Of a stretch of DNA of 64,000 nt, positions 7,878 to 17,156 are shown piece by piece. The notes under the pieces are model-generated. The model searched no databases. It was not told where the DNA came from and worked only from the letters and a program-made list of their open reading frames with translations. The first letter of the stretch is position 1. Each line of letters begins with the position of its first letter. The stretch is from NCBI GenBank assembly GCA_018384375.1, contig JAHAYJ010000082.1:17636-81635 (forward strand), in the 5' to 3' direction. Origin of the DNA: Lachnospiraceae bacterium. Lineage in GTDB: Bacteria; Bacillota; Clostridia; Lachnospirales; Lachnospiraceae. Position numbers and translations under genes: made by a program.

Positions 7878-9002
7878 ATGGATTTAGTAAGCTTGAGAGA
7901 AAAGATCGATGAGATTGATACCCAGATAGTGGATCTTTATGAAAAAAGGATGGAGATCTCGAAGCAGGTAGCAGAATATAAGATAGAGACAGGAAAACAG
8001 GTGTTTGACAAGAAAAGGGAGGAAGAGAAGCTCCGCAAGGTAAAGTCACTCACACACAATGAATTTAACAGTCATGGAGTGGAAGAACTGTTTGAGCAGA
8101 TCATGTCCATGAGCCGGAAATTACAGTATCGCCTTTTGCAGGAGCGCGGAAGCAGCGGTAAGCTCCCTTTCATCGGTGTTGACAGCCTTGACACCGGAAA
8201 GGCGAGAGTGGTGTTCCAGGGAGCAGAAGGTGCTTATTCCCAGGCAGCAATGATGCAGTACTTTGGAGATAAAGTAAACAGCTTTCATGTAGATACCTTT
8301 CGGGATGCCATGATTGCAATTGATGAGGGGAGTGCAGACTTTGCCGTACTTCCGATCGAAAATTCCACAGCAGGGATTGTCAGTGAGATTTATGATCTGT
8401 TGGTAGAGTTTGAAAACTATATTGTGGGCGAACAGATCATCAAAATCGAGCATTGCCTGATGGCAGTTCCGGGAGCAGAGCTTTCCGATATTCGGACGGT
8501 TTATTCTCATCCCCAATCCCTGATGCAGTCTGCCAGATTCTTAAATACCCATGACTGGCAGCAGATCAGTATGCAGAACAATGCCTTTGCAGCCAAAAAG
8601 GTGGCGCAGGAGATGGATAAGAGTCAGGCAGCAATTGCCAGTGAATATGCGGCAAAGCTGTATGGACTTGATGTGCTTGTGAAGGGAGTCAATCAGTCCA
8701 GCACCAATTCTACGAGATTTATTATTGTAACAAACCAGAAGATCTTCCTGAAGGATGCAAAAAAGGTCAGCATTTGCTTTGAGGTACCCCATGAGAGCGG
8801 CTCCCTTTATCATATGCTGTCCCACTTTATTTACAACAATCTGAACATGAACCGGATTGAAAGCCGTCCTATTGAGGGAAGAAACTGGGAATATCGGTTT
8901 TTTATTGATTTTGAGGGTAACCTGTCAGACAGTGCGGTGAAGAATGCCCTGAGGGGGCTTCGGGAAGAAGCAACCAATATGAGGATTCTCGGGAATTACT
9001 GA
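7878..9002 (+). CDS. pheA: Bifunctional chorismate mutase / prephenate dehydratase
   Basis: Converts chorismate to prephenate and then to phenylpyruvate for phenylalanine synthesis. Three domains in 374 residues: an AroQ-type mutase helix bundle (1 to ~88, LREKIDEIDTQIVDLYEKR), a dehydratase domain (~105-280, FQGAEGAYSQAA, PIENSTAG and the catalytic NSTRF), and a C-terminal ACT domain for allosteric inhibition by phenylalanine (HESGSLYHML and the ESRPIEGRNWEYRF block). The ATG at 7878 fits the family start and follows AAGGG; an in-frame ATG at 7839 would add 13 basic residues. Confidence 0.95.
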   Translation: MDLVSLREKIDEIDTQIVDLYEKRMEISKQVAEYKIETGKQVFDKKREEEKLRKVKSLTHNEFNSHGVEELFEQIMSMSRKLQYRLLQERGSSGKLPFIGVDSLDTGKARVVFQGAEGAYSQAAMMQYFGDKVNSFHVDTFRDAMIAIDEGSADFAVLPIENSTAGIVSEIYDLLVEFENYIVGEQIIKIEHCLMAVPGAELSDIRTVYSHPQSLMQSARFLNTHDWQQISMQNNAFAAKKVAQEMDKSQAAIASEYAAKLYGLDVLVKGVNQSSTNSTRFIIVTNQKIFLKDAKKVSICFEVPHESGSLYHMLSHFIYNNLNMNRIESRPIEGRNWEYRFFIDFEGNLSDSAVKNALRGLREEATNMRILGNY

Positions 9003-9048
9003 TCAAAGAAAGGAAAAATGCTGATAAGAGGCATAGCAGATAAGAATA

Positions 9049-10359
9049 ATGAGAGAACAGGAACTGATCGTATATAAGGATTTTGAGAAGGATGAAGGGA
9101 GTCTGCTCTATGACATGTCCTGGCTGATGAAGCATTATCAGGATGATCGGGAGAATCGGGAGGACATGGCAGGATTGTTGTATGACTGCATCCACCGGCT
9201 TTTGGAGATGGCAGGAAATCACGGATTCTATGGCAATCTATGGCATTGTTATCTGTCAAACCTGTTGGTGAATAATGAAAACAGCTACAGCAAAGCCTGT
9301 GAGATCAGAGGTGCCGTAGAAGGGACCATCAACAAAGCGGTGCTTCATGATATTGTTATTCTGAAGGAACTGTTTGATTATGATTTCTCCGATATGGTGA
9401 GGACGCTTGGGGTAAAGGACTTTGACCTGATTACAGACTATGTAAGCAGTGACAGTGAAAGTAAGGTTTACAACAGCCGTATCCGGGAGAGAATCTGTCA
9501 TCTTGCGGTGAAATTTACACAGGATCATACGCCGGAGGAAATGAAGGATACTTTGACAGAATTTTATAAGGATTATGGTGTGGGGAAATTTGGTCTTCAT
9601 AAGGCATTTCGCGTGGCACATGATGAGGATGGTGTAAAAATCGTTCCGATTCAGAACATTGCCCATGTCTATCTGGATGATCTGGTGGGATATGAAATCC
9701 CTAAGCAGAAACTGATTGAAAATACGGAAGCCTTTGTGGAGGGCAGAAAGGCCAACAACTGTCTTCTTTTTGGAGATGCGGGAACCGGGAAATCCTCCAG
9801 TATCAAAGGAATTGCAAATGAGTATTATGAGAAAGGGCTTCGCATTATCGAGGTTTATAAGCATCAGTTTCAGGATCTGAATGATGTGATCACACAGATT
9901 AAAAACAGGAATTATAAGTTCATTATTTATATGGATGATCTAAGCTTCGAGGATTTTGAGATTGAATATAAATATTTAAAGGCTGTGATAGAGGGAGGAC
10001 TTGAAAAGAAGCCGAAGAATGTGCTGATTTATGCCACGTCGAACAGACGGCATCTGGTACGTGAAAAGTTTTCCGATAAGGAGGAGCGCAGAGATGACCT
10101 TCACGCCGGAGATACCGTGCAGGAGAAACTGTCGTTAGTATCCAGGTTTGGCGTTACGATCTTCTTCGCAGCACCGGATAAAAAGGAATTCCAGAATATT
10201 GTCCGCGTTCTTGCTGAAAGATATGGGGTGAAGCTTCCGGAGGAAGAACTTTTGCTGGAAGCGAATAAGTGGGAACTTGCGCATGGCGGTCTGTCCGGCA
10301 GAACAGCGCAGCAATTCATTGATTATCTGCTCGGCAGAAAGGAGAGTACATGTCAGTAA
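9049..10359 (+). CDS. DUF815 AAA-type ATPase
   Basis: A 436-residue P-loop ATPase: Walker A GDAGTGKSS at about residues 242-250, Walker B FIIYMDDLSF, a sensor segment LIYATSNRRHLV and an arginine-rich ERRDD segment. The block LDDLVGYEIPKQKLIENTEAF just before the P-loop is typical of the DUF815 family. The N-terminal ~200 residues are helical and unassigned. The last 10 nt overlap ppx, which ties it to the polyphosphate genes. The ribosome site before the ATG at 9049 is weak. Role unknown. Confidence 0.88.
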   Translation: MREQELIVYKDFEKDEGSLLYDMSWLMKHYQDDRENREDMAGLLYDCIHRLLEMAGNHGFYGNLWHCYLSNLLVNNENSYSKACEIRGAVEGTINKAVLHDIVILKELFDYDFSDMVRTLGVKDFDLITDYVSSDSESKVYNSRIRERICHLAVKFTQDHTPEEMKDTLTEFYKDYGVGKFGLHKAFRVAHDEDGVKIVPIQNIAHVYLDDLVGYEIPKQKLIENTEAFVEGRKANNCLLFGDAGTGKSSSIKGIANEYYEKGLRIIEVYKHQFQDLNDVITQIKNRNYKFIIYMDDLSFEDFEIEYKYLKAVIEGGLEKKPKNVLIYATSNRRHLVREKFSDKEERRDDLHAGDTVQEKLSLVSRFGVTIFFAAPDKKEFQNIVRVLAERYGVKLPEEELLLEANKWELAHGGLSGRTAQQFIDYLLGRKESTCQ

Positions 10360-11885
10360 AAACTTTTGCAGCCATTGATGTTGGCTCATATGAATTGGCC
10401 ATGAAAATCTTTGAGGTTTCCAGGGCAAGAGGAATGAGAGAGATTGATCATATCAGGCACAGCATTGATATGGGAACAGAGACTTACAGCACAGGAAAGC
10501 TTTCTTATGAAAGAGTAGATGAGCTTTGCCGTGTGCTTCGGGAGTTTCACGGAATCATGAAATCCTATCAGGTGGAGGATTATCAGGCATACGGAACCAG
10601 TGCGATCAGGGAGATGCGCAATAAAGCAATTCTGCTGGATCAGATCGCGGAGAGAACCGGTATCCGGATTGATGTCCTGAGCAACTCTGAGCAGCGTTTT
10701 CTGGATTATAAATCTATCGCTTTTCAGGGAGAAGGCTTTTTGCAGATTATTGAAAACGGTACGGCGATTCTGGATATCGGAGGCGGAAGCATCCAGATCT
10801 CTCTTTTTGATAATGACACCTTAGTTTCGACCCAGAATATGAAGCTTGGAGTGTTACGGCTTCAGGAAAGACTCCAGCATCTTGATGCAGGCATCAGTCA
10901 GTATGATATGTTGATCGAAGAAATGGTGGAATCCCAGATGAGTGTCTATAAAAAGCTGTATCTGAAGGACAGGCAGATTAAAAACATTATTATTGTGGAT
11001 GATTATGTTTCGGCACTTGTCAGAAGACAGGAGGAAGGCAACCGTTTCGCGGATCGGAAGACAATGGAAGATTATGCAAGGCTTTTCCGTAACAAAAAGC
11101 TTCCTGAGCTTGCAAAAATGCTGGATATGCCGGAAGAAAACATGCCGCTTCTCTATATATCCATGGTACTTCTGCAAAGTATCATGAACAGCATGGAGGC
11201 AGAGCGGATTTGGGCACCCGGCGTGACTCTGTGCGATGGCATTGCATATGAGTATGCAGAGAAGAATAAAATTATCACATCCACCCATGATTTTGAAAAG
11301 GATATTATTGCCTGTGCCCAGAATATCAGCAAGAGATACCGGGGAAGCAAGAAACGAAGTGAAACTCTGGAGCAGATTGCATTGGCTATTTTTGACGGTA
11401 CGAAAAAGGTTCACGGGCTTGGAAAGCGGGAAAGACTTCTTCTGCAGATATCTACGATTCTCCATGACTGTGGGAAATATATCAGTATGGCAAACTTAGG
11501 AGAATGCTCCTATAGTATCATCATGGCAACGGAGATCATCGGATTATCTCACCTGGAGAGAGAAATTGTTGCAAATGTAGTGAAATACAATCATCGGGAA
11601 TTTGAATATTATGAGACAATGGAGAAGTTCAGCATGCTGGATCGCGAGTCCTATATCCGGATTGCAAAGCTGACAGCAATCCTGCGTCTTGCAAATGGGC
11701 TTGACAGGAGCCATAAACAGAAATTTAAGGATGTCAAGATCAGTCTGAAAGAGGATAAACTGATTTTTACAGTGGATACAGATGAGGATATCACGCTGGA
11801 AAAAGGACTTTTCGGAGCACGGGCGGATTTCTTTGAAGAGGTATACAGCATCAGACCTGTCATTAAGAGAAAGAGAGTTTCATAG
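10350..11885 (+). CDS. ppx: Ppx/GppA-family exopolyphosphatase with C-terminal HD-like domain
   Basis: A 511-residue protein expected to hydrolyse terminal phosphates of polyphosphate or to convert pppGpp to ppGpp. The N-terminal half is an actin-like ASKHA fold (FAAIDVGSYELAMKI, AYGTSAIREM, TAILDIGGGSIQISLF). The C-terminal half has HDCGKY near residue 371 and KYNHREFE, an HD-like domain as in long Ppx proteins. In the common family motif the first block reads DIGSNS; here it is DVGSYE, a conservative variant. AGGAGAG precedes the ATG, which overlaps the DUF815 gene. ppk follows 21 nt later. Confidence 0.9.
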   Translation: MSVKTFAAIDVGSYELAMKIFEVSRARGMREIDHIRHSIDMGTETYSTGKLSYERVDELCRVLREFHGIMKSYQVEDYQAYGTSAIREMRNKAILLDQIAERTGIRIDVLSNSEQRFLDYKSIAFQGEGFLQIIENGTAILDIGGGSIQISLFDNDTLVSTQNMKLGVLRLQERLQHLDAGISQYDMLIEEMVESQMSVYKKLYLKDRQIKNIIIVDDYVSALVRRQEEGNRFADRKTMEDYARLFRNKKLPELAKMLDMPEENMPLLYISMVLLQSIMNSMEAERIWAPGVTLCDGIAYEYAEKNKIITSTHDFEKDIIACAQNISKRYRGSKKRSETLEQIALAIFDGTKKVHGLGKRERLLLQISTILHDCGKYISMANLGECSYSIIMATEIIGLSHLEREIVANVVKYNHREFEYYETMEKFSMLDRESYIRIAKLTAILRLANGLDRSHKQKFKDVKISLKEDKLIFTVDTDEDITLEKGLFGARADFFEEVYSIRPVIKRKRVS

Positions 11886-11906
11886 ATCGTCGGAATGGAG
11901 GAGAAA

Positions 11907-14036
11907 ATGAGCAGATCTATATATGAAGATCCCGGCAATTACAGTAACAGAGAGTTGAGCTGGGTTTTGTTTGACAAAAGGGTATTGAGTGAAGCCAAGG
12001 ACAAAAATAACCCTTTGTTTGAAAGATTAAAATTTTTGAGTATTACGGCATCCAATCTGGATGAGTTTTTTATGGTTCGCGTGGCATCCTTAAAGGATAT
12101 GGTAAATGCCGGATATGATAAGCCTGATATTGCAGGAATGAAGCCGCTTCAACAGCTGCAGGCGCTGAATACAGTCACACATGAACTGGTGGAGCAGCAA
12201 TATTCTGTCTACAATAAATCCCTGGTGCCCCAGCTTCGTACCAACGGGTTAAAGGTAATTGAACGGCATGAGTTGCTTACAGAAAAGGAGGCCGCTTATG
12301 TGGATAGCTATTATGAGGAGAATGTCTATCCGGTTCTGACTCCCATGGCTGTGGACTCTTCCAGACCATTTCCGTTGATCAGAAATAAATCTCTAAACAT
12401 TGGTGCATTGGTCAGAAAAAAGGACGGAGACGGCTCCCTGGAATTTGCAACTGTGCAGGTTCCCAGTGTGCTTTCCAGAATTGTTCTTCTTCCTTCAGAA
12501 GAGGGGAAGGAAAAAAAGGTGATTCTTCTTGAGGAGATTATTGAGAGGAACATTCAAAAACTATTCCTGAATTATGATATTGTGTGCGCCCATCCCTTCC
12601 GCATTATGAGAAACGCAGATTTGTCAATAGAGGAGGATGAGGCGGAGGACCTTTTAAAGGAAATCGAAAAGCAGCTGAAAAAGCGCCAGTGGGGGCAGGC
12701 GATTCGTCTGGAAGTGGAAAAGGGAATGGACCGGAGACTCCTTGAAATTATCGAGAGAGAGCTTTCGATTACGCAGGATGATATTTACTGGATTGACGGC
12801 CCCTTAGACCTGACCTTTCTGATGAAAATGTATGGGCTTCCCGGCTTTGAACACCTGAAGGAAAAGAACTATGCCGGACCGCAGCCGATCCCTGATCTTC
12901 CGGCTGATTGCAATATTTTTGAACAGATCCGAAAGAAGGATATCCTGTTGTTCCATCCCTACGAAACCTTCAGTCCTGTGGTGGAATTTATCCGTCAGGC
13001 GGCCAGAGATAAGGACGTTCTTGCCATTAAGCAGACGCTGTATCGCGTCAGCGGTAATTCGCCGATTATTGCGGCACTTGCCCAGGCAGCGGAAAATGGA
13101 AAGCAGGTTTCCGTTCTGGTGGAACTGAAAGCACGGTTTGATGAAGAAAACAATATTGTATGGGCAAAGATGCTTGAAAAAGCAGGCTGCCATGTTATTT
13201 ACGGACTGGTAGGTTTAAAAACGCACAGCAAGATCACGCTGGTCGTCCGCAGGGAAGAGGATGGGATCAGAAGATATGTGCATCTGGGAACCGGAAATTA
13301 CAATGATGCAACAGCAAAGCTGTATACGGATATTGGTTTATTGACCTGTTCTCCGGCAATCGGGGAAGATGCGACAGCGGTATTTAATATGCTGTCAGGT
13401 TATTCGGAGCCCCTCAGCTGGAATAAGCTTTCACTTGCCCCTTTATGGCTCAAGGACAGATTCCTGTTCCTGATTAGAAGAGAGAAGGAAAATGCACAGG
13501 CCGGAAGAAAAGGACATATTATTGCCAAGGTGAACAGCCTATGCGACAAGGATATTATTGAAGCATTGTATGATGCCGGTGCTGCCGGTGTGAAAATTGA
13601 GTTGATCATTCGTGGAATCTGTTGTCTGAAGACTGGTCTTCCCGGTATTGGAAACAACATTACCGTTCGTTCTATTGTGGGGAATTTTTTGGAACACAGC
13701 CGTATTTTCTACTTTGAGAATGACGGAAAGCCTGAGTATTACTGTGCAAGTGCGGACTGGATGCCCAGAAACCTGGAACGCCGGGTAGAAATCATGTTCC
13801 CGATTGAAAGACCGGAGCTGCAAAAAAAGCTTATGAACATATTAAATATGCAGCTTATGGATACTGTGAAAGCACATATCCTGAAGGCTGACGGTACTTA
13901 CGAAAAGGTTGATAAGAGAGGACGGGGAACCTTTAACTCCCAACTGGAATTCTGCAATATAGCAGTGGAAGCTGCAAAGGAGCAGGAAACGCTGGAAAAT
14001 AACAGAGTATTTATCCCGGAGATGCACCATGAGTAG
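11907..14036 (+). CDS. ppk1: Polyphosphate kinase 1
   Basis: Reversibly transfers the ATP gamma-phosphate to polyphosphate at the inner membrane face. 709 residues in the expected order: N-terminal domain (SNRELSWVLFDKRVL), head domain (ASNLDEFFMVRV), and two phospholipase-D-like catalytic domains with THSKITLVVRRE (His ~439, the phospho-histidine) and EHSRIFYFEN (~595). The C-terminal RNLERRVEIMFPI is also conserved. GGAGGAG precedes the ATG at 11907. Pairing with ppx sets up a synthesis/degradation module. Confidence 0.97.
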   Translation: MSRSIYEDPGNYSNRELSWVLFDKRVLSEAKDKNNPLFERLKFLSITASNLDEFFMVRVASLKDMVNAGYDKPDIAGMKPLQQLQALNTVTHELVEQQYSVYNKSLVPQLRTNGLKVIERHELLTEKEAAYVDSYYEENVYPVLTPMAVDSSRPFPLIRNKSLNIGALVRKKDGDGSLEFATVQVPSVLSRIVLLPSEEGKEKKVILLEEIIERNIQKLFLNYDIVCAHPFRIMRNADLSIEEDEAEDLLKEIEKQLKKRQWGQAIRLEVEKGMDRRLLEIIERELSITQDDIYWIDGPLDLTFLMKMYGLPGFEHLKEKNYAGPQPIPDLPADCNIFEQIRKKDILLFHPYETFSPVVEFIRQAARDKDVLAIKQTLYRVSGNSPIIAALAQAAENGKQVSVLVELKARFDEENNIVWAKMLEKAGCHVIYGLVGLKTHSKITLVVRREEDGIRRYVHLGTGNYNDATAKLYTDIGLLTCSPAIGEDATAVFNMLSGYSEPLSWNKLSLAPLWLKDRFLFLIRREKENAQAGRKGHIIAKVNSLCDKDIIEALYDAGAAGVKIELIIRGICCLKTGLPGIGNNITVRSIVGNFLEHSRIFYFENDGKPEYYCASADWMPRNLERRVEIMFPIERPELQKKLMNILNMQLMDTVKAHILKADGTYEKVDKRGRGTFNSQLEFCNIAVEAAKEQETLENNRVFIPEMHHE

Positions 14037-14625
14037 GCTGATCCTGGCATCCTCCTCGCCAAGACGCCGTGAACTGCTTACGCAGATTGGCCTGAAATTT
14101 GAGGTGATTGCCAGTAATGCCGAGGAAAATACAAAAAGCAGAGAGCCTTCCGAAATGGTTCAGGAGCTTTCCCTCTTAAAGGCAACAGATGTATTTGCCG
14201 GTATTCCTCCGGAAGAAAGAGAGGGAACCATAGTTATTGGGGCAGATACGTTGGTATCCCTTGGGGGCAGGGTAATGGGAAAACCGGTAGATGAAAGGCA
14301 TGCACAGAAAATGCTTGCCGAGCTGCAGGGGAACACCCATCAGGTTTATACCGGTGTCACCCTTCTTTGGCAGGCAGAGGGAGAGCAGGAACCACAAAGA
14401 AAGACCTTCTATGAGAAAACGGATGTGACCATGTTCCCCATGAGTACGGAGGAAATCAGATCCTATATTGCTACAGGAGAGCCGATGGATAAGGCAGGGG
14501 CTTATGGCATCCAGGGAAAATGTGCAGCCTATATCCGAGGCCTTTCAGGAGATTACTATAATGTGGTAGGACTGCCTGTCGGAAGGCTGTATCAGGAACT
14601 AAAGGGATTAGAAAGGAAGGAATGA
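14029..14625 (+). CDS. maf: Maf-family nucleoside triphosphate pyrophosphatase
   Basis: 198 residues; hydrolyses non-canonical or canonical NTPs (dTTP/UTP or m7GTP type) to monophosphates and is linked to septum control in Bacillus. Signature motifs: LILASSSPRRRELL at the N-terminus, IGADTLVSLGGRVMGKP, and the C-terminal DKAGAYGIQGKCAAYI. Its start overlaps ppk by 8 nt, suggesting coupled translation. The substrate class is not assigned here. Confidence 0.95.
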   Translation: MSRLILASSSPRRRELLTQIGLKFEVIASNAEENTKSREPSEMVQELSLLKATDVFAGIPPEEREGTIVIGADTLVSLGGRVMGKPVDERHAQKMLAELQGNTHQVYTGVTLLWQAEGEQEPQRKTFYEKTDVTMFPMSTEEIRSYIATGEPMDKAGAYGIQGKCAAYIRGLSGDYYNVVGLPVGRLYQELKGLERKE

Positions 14626-14626
14626 T

Positions 14627-15420
14627 ATGGTAAAGCTGATCGCATCTGACGTGGATGGAACCCTGATACAGGATTCCACACCGGATCTGTATCCGGAGAT
14701 GACAGCGGCAATTAAAGAATTGGCCAAGAAGGGTATTTTATTTTGCGCCGCCAGTGGCAGACAGTATCAAAGTCTTCAAAATGTGTTTCGTGATGTGGCA
14801 GATGAGATAGCCTATATTGCAGAGAATGGTGCCCAGATCAGATATCAGAATAAAAATATTTCCGTAACTCCCATGAAAAGAGAGGATGTTGTAGACATTA
14901 TGACGATGCTCCGACCATATTATGGAGAGTGTGAAACGATCGTCTCGACTCCCAATGGAAGCCTGGTGGAGAGTGAGAATAAGGAATTTCTTGATTTGAT
15001 CACTTATGGATATCATAATACCTTCCGACGGGTTAAGGATGTGCTTGCAGAAGAGGACGAGATCATTAAAATTGCGGTCTATCGAAAAGGCAGTATCAGG
15101 CAGCTTGGTGAGAGTCTGTTGATTCCTGCGTGGAGAGAACGTGTAAGGTCTGCATGGCCGGAGATGAGTGGGTGGATTTTATGGATCTTTCCGTTGATAA
15201 AGGGAATGCCCTTAAGATTCTGGAGAATTATCTGGGCATCCGTCCGGAACAGGTTATGGCTTTTGGGGATAATAACAATGATATCGGCATGATGCTTGCA
15301 GCCGGTAAGAGCTATGCGGTGGATACAGCGGTTCCGGAGGTGAAACAGGCGGCAGGTAATGTCTGCCTGGGCTGGAGAGAAAAGGGAGTGTATCGAATCA
15401 TAAAAGCACAAATCCTATAA
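14627..15420 (+). pseudogene. Cof-type HAD-IIB phosphatase, frameshifted
   Basis: Two reading frames together make one Cof/HAD-IIB hydrolase of about 264 residues. The first frame (14627 on) has the nucleophile motif IASDVDGTLI, CAASGRQYQS and IAENGAQI. The second frame, usable from about 15130, has DLSVDKGNALKIL and the metal site VMAFGDNNNDIGM followed by AVDTAVPEVK. In the first frame the protein continues as nonsense to a stop at 15292. The shift lies near 15140-15148 (CGTGTAAGGTC); one missing base there restores a single frame. It is either a real null mutation or a sequencing error. One nt separates it from maf. Confidence 0.88.
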
Positions 15421-15437
15421 AAAATAAGAATTAGGTA

Positions 15438-15466
15438 TTGACTGTACATGGTCATTCTATCATAAT
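15438..15466 (+). promoter_or_regulatory. Sigma-A promoter for the acidic small protein
   Basis: TTGACT, exactly 17 nt, then CATAAT, about 40 nt before the start codon. A separate promoter explains why the small gene stands apart from the HAD gene. Confidence 0.65.
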
Positions 15467-15506
15467 GAAGCTATCAGTCAGTAGATTCTTACAGGAGGTA
15501 CAGGAT

Positions 15507-15773
15507 ATGCATGAATTCGATGATGCTGTATTACAGTGCTTTTTAGACAATCAGGAGCAGCTATTCCCCGAAGGAGATGTGGCGTCAAACCTGGAAGAAG
15601 CGGAAGCTTTTCTGGAGGAAAGCCTTGCAGTAGTGGTCAATTCTGTTGAGGAAGTGTGGGAGTTTTTTGAAGAAGAGGGTATTGATGTGGAAGGTGCTGA
15701 TGGCGATGAAATTCTGGAAGCGGATGAAGTTTTTGACATTGGTGACGGAAGATACCTGATAGTAGAAGGGTAA
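15507..15773 (+). CDS. Small acidic conserved protein of unknown function
   Basis: An 88-residue, strongly acidic protein with almost no basic residues (FDDAVLQCFLDNQEQLF, then EEAEAFLEES, EVWEFFEEEGIDVEG and a DGRYLIVEG end). It has no membrane segment or catalytic motif that I recognise, though the sequence pattern looks like a family often seen in Lachnospiraceae. AGGAGGT sits 8 nt before the ATG. It has its own promoter and strong terminator, so it is monocistronic and probably well expressed. Confidence 0.8.
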   Translation: MHEFDDAVLQCFLDNQEQLFPEGDVASNLEEAEAFLEESLAVVVNSVEEVWEFFEEEGIDVEGADGDEILEADEVFDIGDGRYLIVEG

Positions 15774-15796
15774 TTCAGAACAAAATAGAAGGGAAT

Positions 15797-15831
15797 GCCT
15801 CCAAAGCTGAAAATGCTTTGGAGGCTTTTTT
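15797..15831 (+). terminator. Intrinsic terminator
   Basis: Perfect 11-bp stem GCCTCCAAAGC / GCTTTGGAGGC, 7-nt loop, then six T. Ends the acidic-protein transcript. Confidence 0.93.
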
Positions 15832-15949
15832 GTGCCCCTAAATGGAATAGCAATAAATGGGGAAAAAGGCGCAGTATTAAGTAAGACTCCGGTAGAAGAA
15901 ACGAGTAAAATGAAAGCAAGTAAAAGAACATGGAGGGGGAAATAATTAT

Positions 15950-17110
15950 ATGAAAGCATTTGAGGGAAAGTCCTATCGAAATCTGTTTGCGGAATGCGGG
16001 AAAACAGAAAAAGAGATCAGTCAGAGACTGGAAGAAATCTGGAATGTTTTTTTCTACGGCAGTGAGGAAGAGAGGATATACCATCCTGTCGGGAATGATA
16101 TGGGATATCTTGAGGACACAGGAAATCACGATGCCAGAACGGAAGGAATGTCCTATGGAATGATGATCTGTGTCCAGCTTAACAGGAAGGAAGAGTTTGA
16201 CCGCATCTGGAAATGGGCATGTACATATATGTGGATGGATGATGGAGAAAACGAAGGCTATTTTGCATGGTCCTGTGGGCTTAATGGCAGTAAAAATGCT
16301 TATGGTGCAGCTCCGGACGGTGAGGAATTTTTTGCTATGGCTCTTTTCTTTGCTTCCCACAGATGGGGGGATGGTGAAGGCATATACTGTTATTCCCGGC
16401 AGGCAAAGAAAATCTTGCGTGCCTGCTTACATAAGGGAGAGAACGGGAGAGCAGGAGAGCCAATGTGGAATCCGGAAAACAAACAGATTTTGTTTGTGGC
16501 AGGCAGTGATTTTACAGATCCTTCCTATCATCTTCCTCATTTTTACGAGCTGTTTGCTCTCTGGGCCGACGAGGAGGACAGACCTTTTTTCCGGGAGGCA
16601 GCAAAGGCAAGCAGAGAATACTTAAAGAAAGCATGCCATCCTGAGACCGGCATGTGCGCGGAATATGCGGAATTTAGCGGAAAGCCCATGAGCCGCCCGC
16701 TTCCCTGGTCAACAGACAGGCATGACTGGTTCTACAGTGATGCATACAGAACGGCTGCCAATATCGGTTTGGACGCCGAATGGTTCGGAATAGATGTGGG
16801 ACAGGAGAAGGCAGCGGCACAGTTGATTAAATTTCTTGCAAAAAAAGAAAATCCATACCGGATTTTTGAAATTGACGGAACAGAGCTGCCGGAGGATGCA
16901 CTTCACCCGGTAGGAATGATGGCTGCAACTGCACAGGGAGCGCTTGCTGTGATCGGACACTCTGAGGATCAGGAGGCGGTAAAATATGCCTGGGAATGGG
17001 TGGAAAGGCTTTGGGAGACGCCTCTCAGGAAGGGAGACCGCAGATACTATGATAACTGCCTGTATTTCTTTGCTTTCCTTTCGCTGAGCGGGAATTATCG
17101 AATCTGGTAG
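15950..17110 (+). CDS. GH8 reducing-end xylose-releasing exo-oligoxylanase
   Basis: 386 residues matching the Rex subgroup of glycoside hydrolase family 8, which removes xylose from the reducing end of xylo-oligosaccharides (EC 3.2.1.156). The catalytic acid is Glu65 in HDARTEGMSYGMMI; HDWFYSDAYRTAANI contains the expected catalytic base Asp. Other conserved blocks are AYGAAPDGEEFFAMALFFAS and YYDNCLYFFAFL. There is no signal peptide, so it acts in the cytoplasm on imported oligomers. GGAGGGGG lies about 10 nt before the ATG. It is followed by a truncated sensor kinase and a truncated sugar permease, the remains of its likely uptake and control genes. Confidence 0.93.
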   Translation: MKAFEGKSYRNLFAECGKTEKEISQRLEEIWNVFFYGSEEERIYHPVGNDMGYLEDTGNHDARTEGMSYGMMICVQLNRKEEFDRIWKWACTYMWMDDGENEGYFAWSCGLNGSKNAYGAAPDGEEFFAMALFFASHRWGDGEGIYCYSRQAKKILRACLHKGENGRAGEPMWNPENKQILFVAGSDFTDPSYHLPHFYELFALWADEEDRPFFREAAKASREYLKKACHPETGMCAEYAEFSGKPMSRPLPWSTDRHDWFYSDAYRTAANIGLDAEWFGIDVGQEKAAAQLIKFLAKKENPYRIFEIDGTELPEDALHPVGMMAATAQGALAVIGHSEDQEAVKYAWEWVERLWETPLRKGDRRYYDNCLYFFAFLSLSGNYRIW

Positions 17111-17156
17111 ACCAGAGTTTAGTTGTAACTGCCCACGCAAAATAGAGGAAGAAGAC

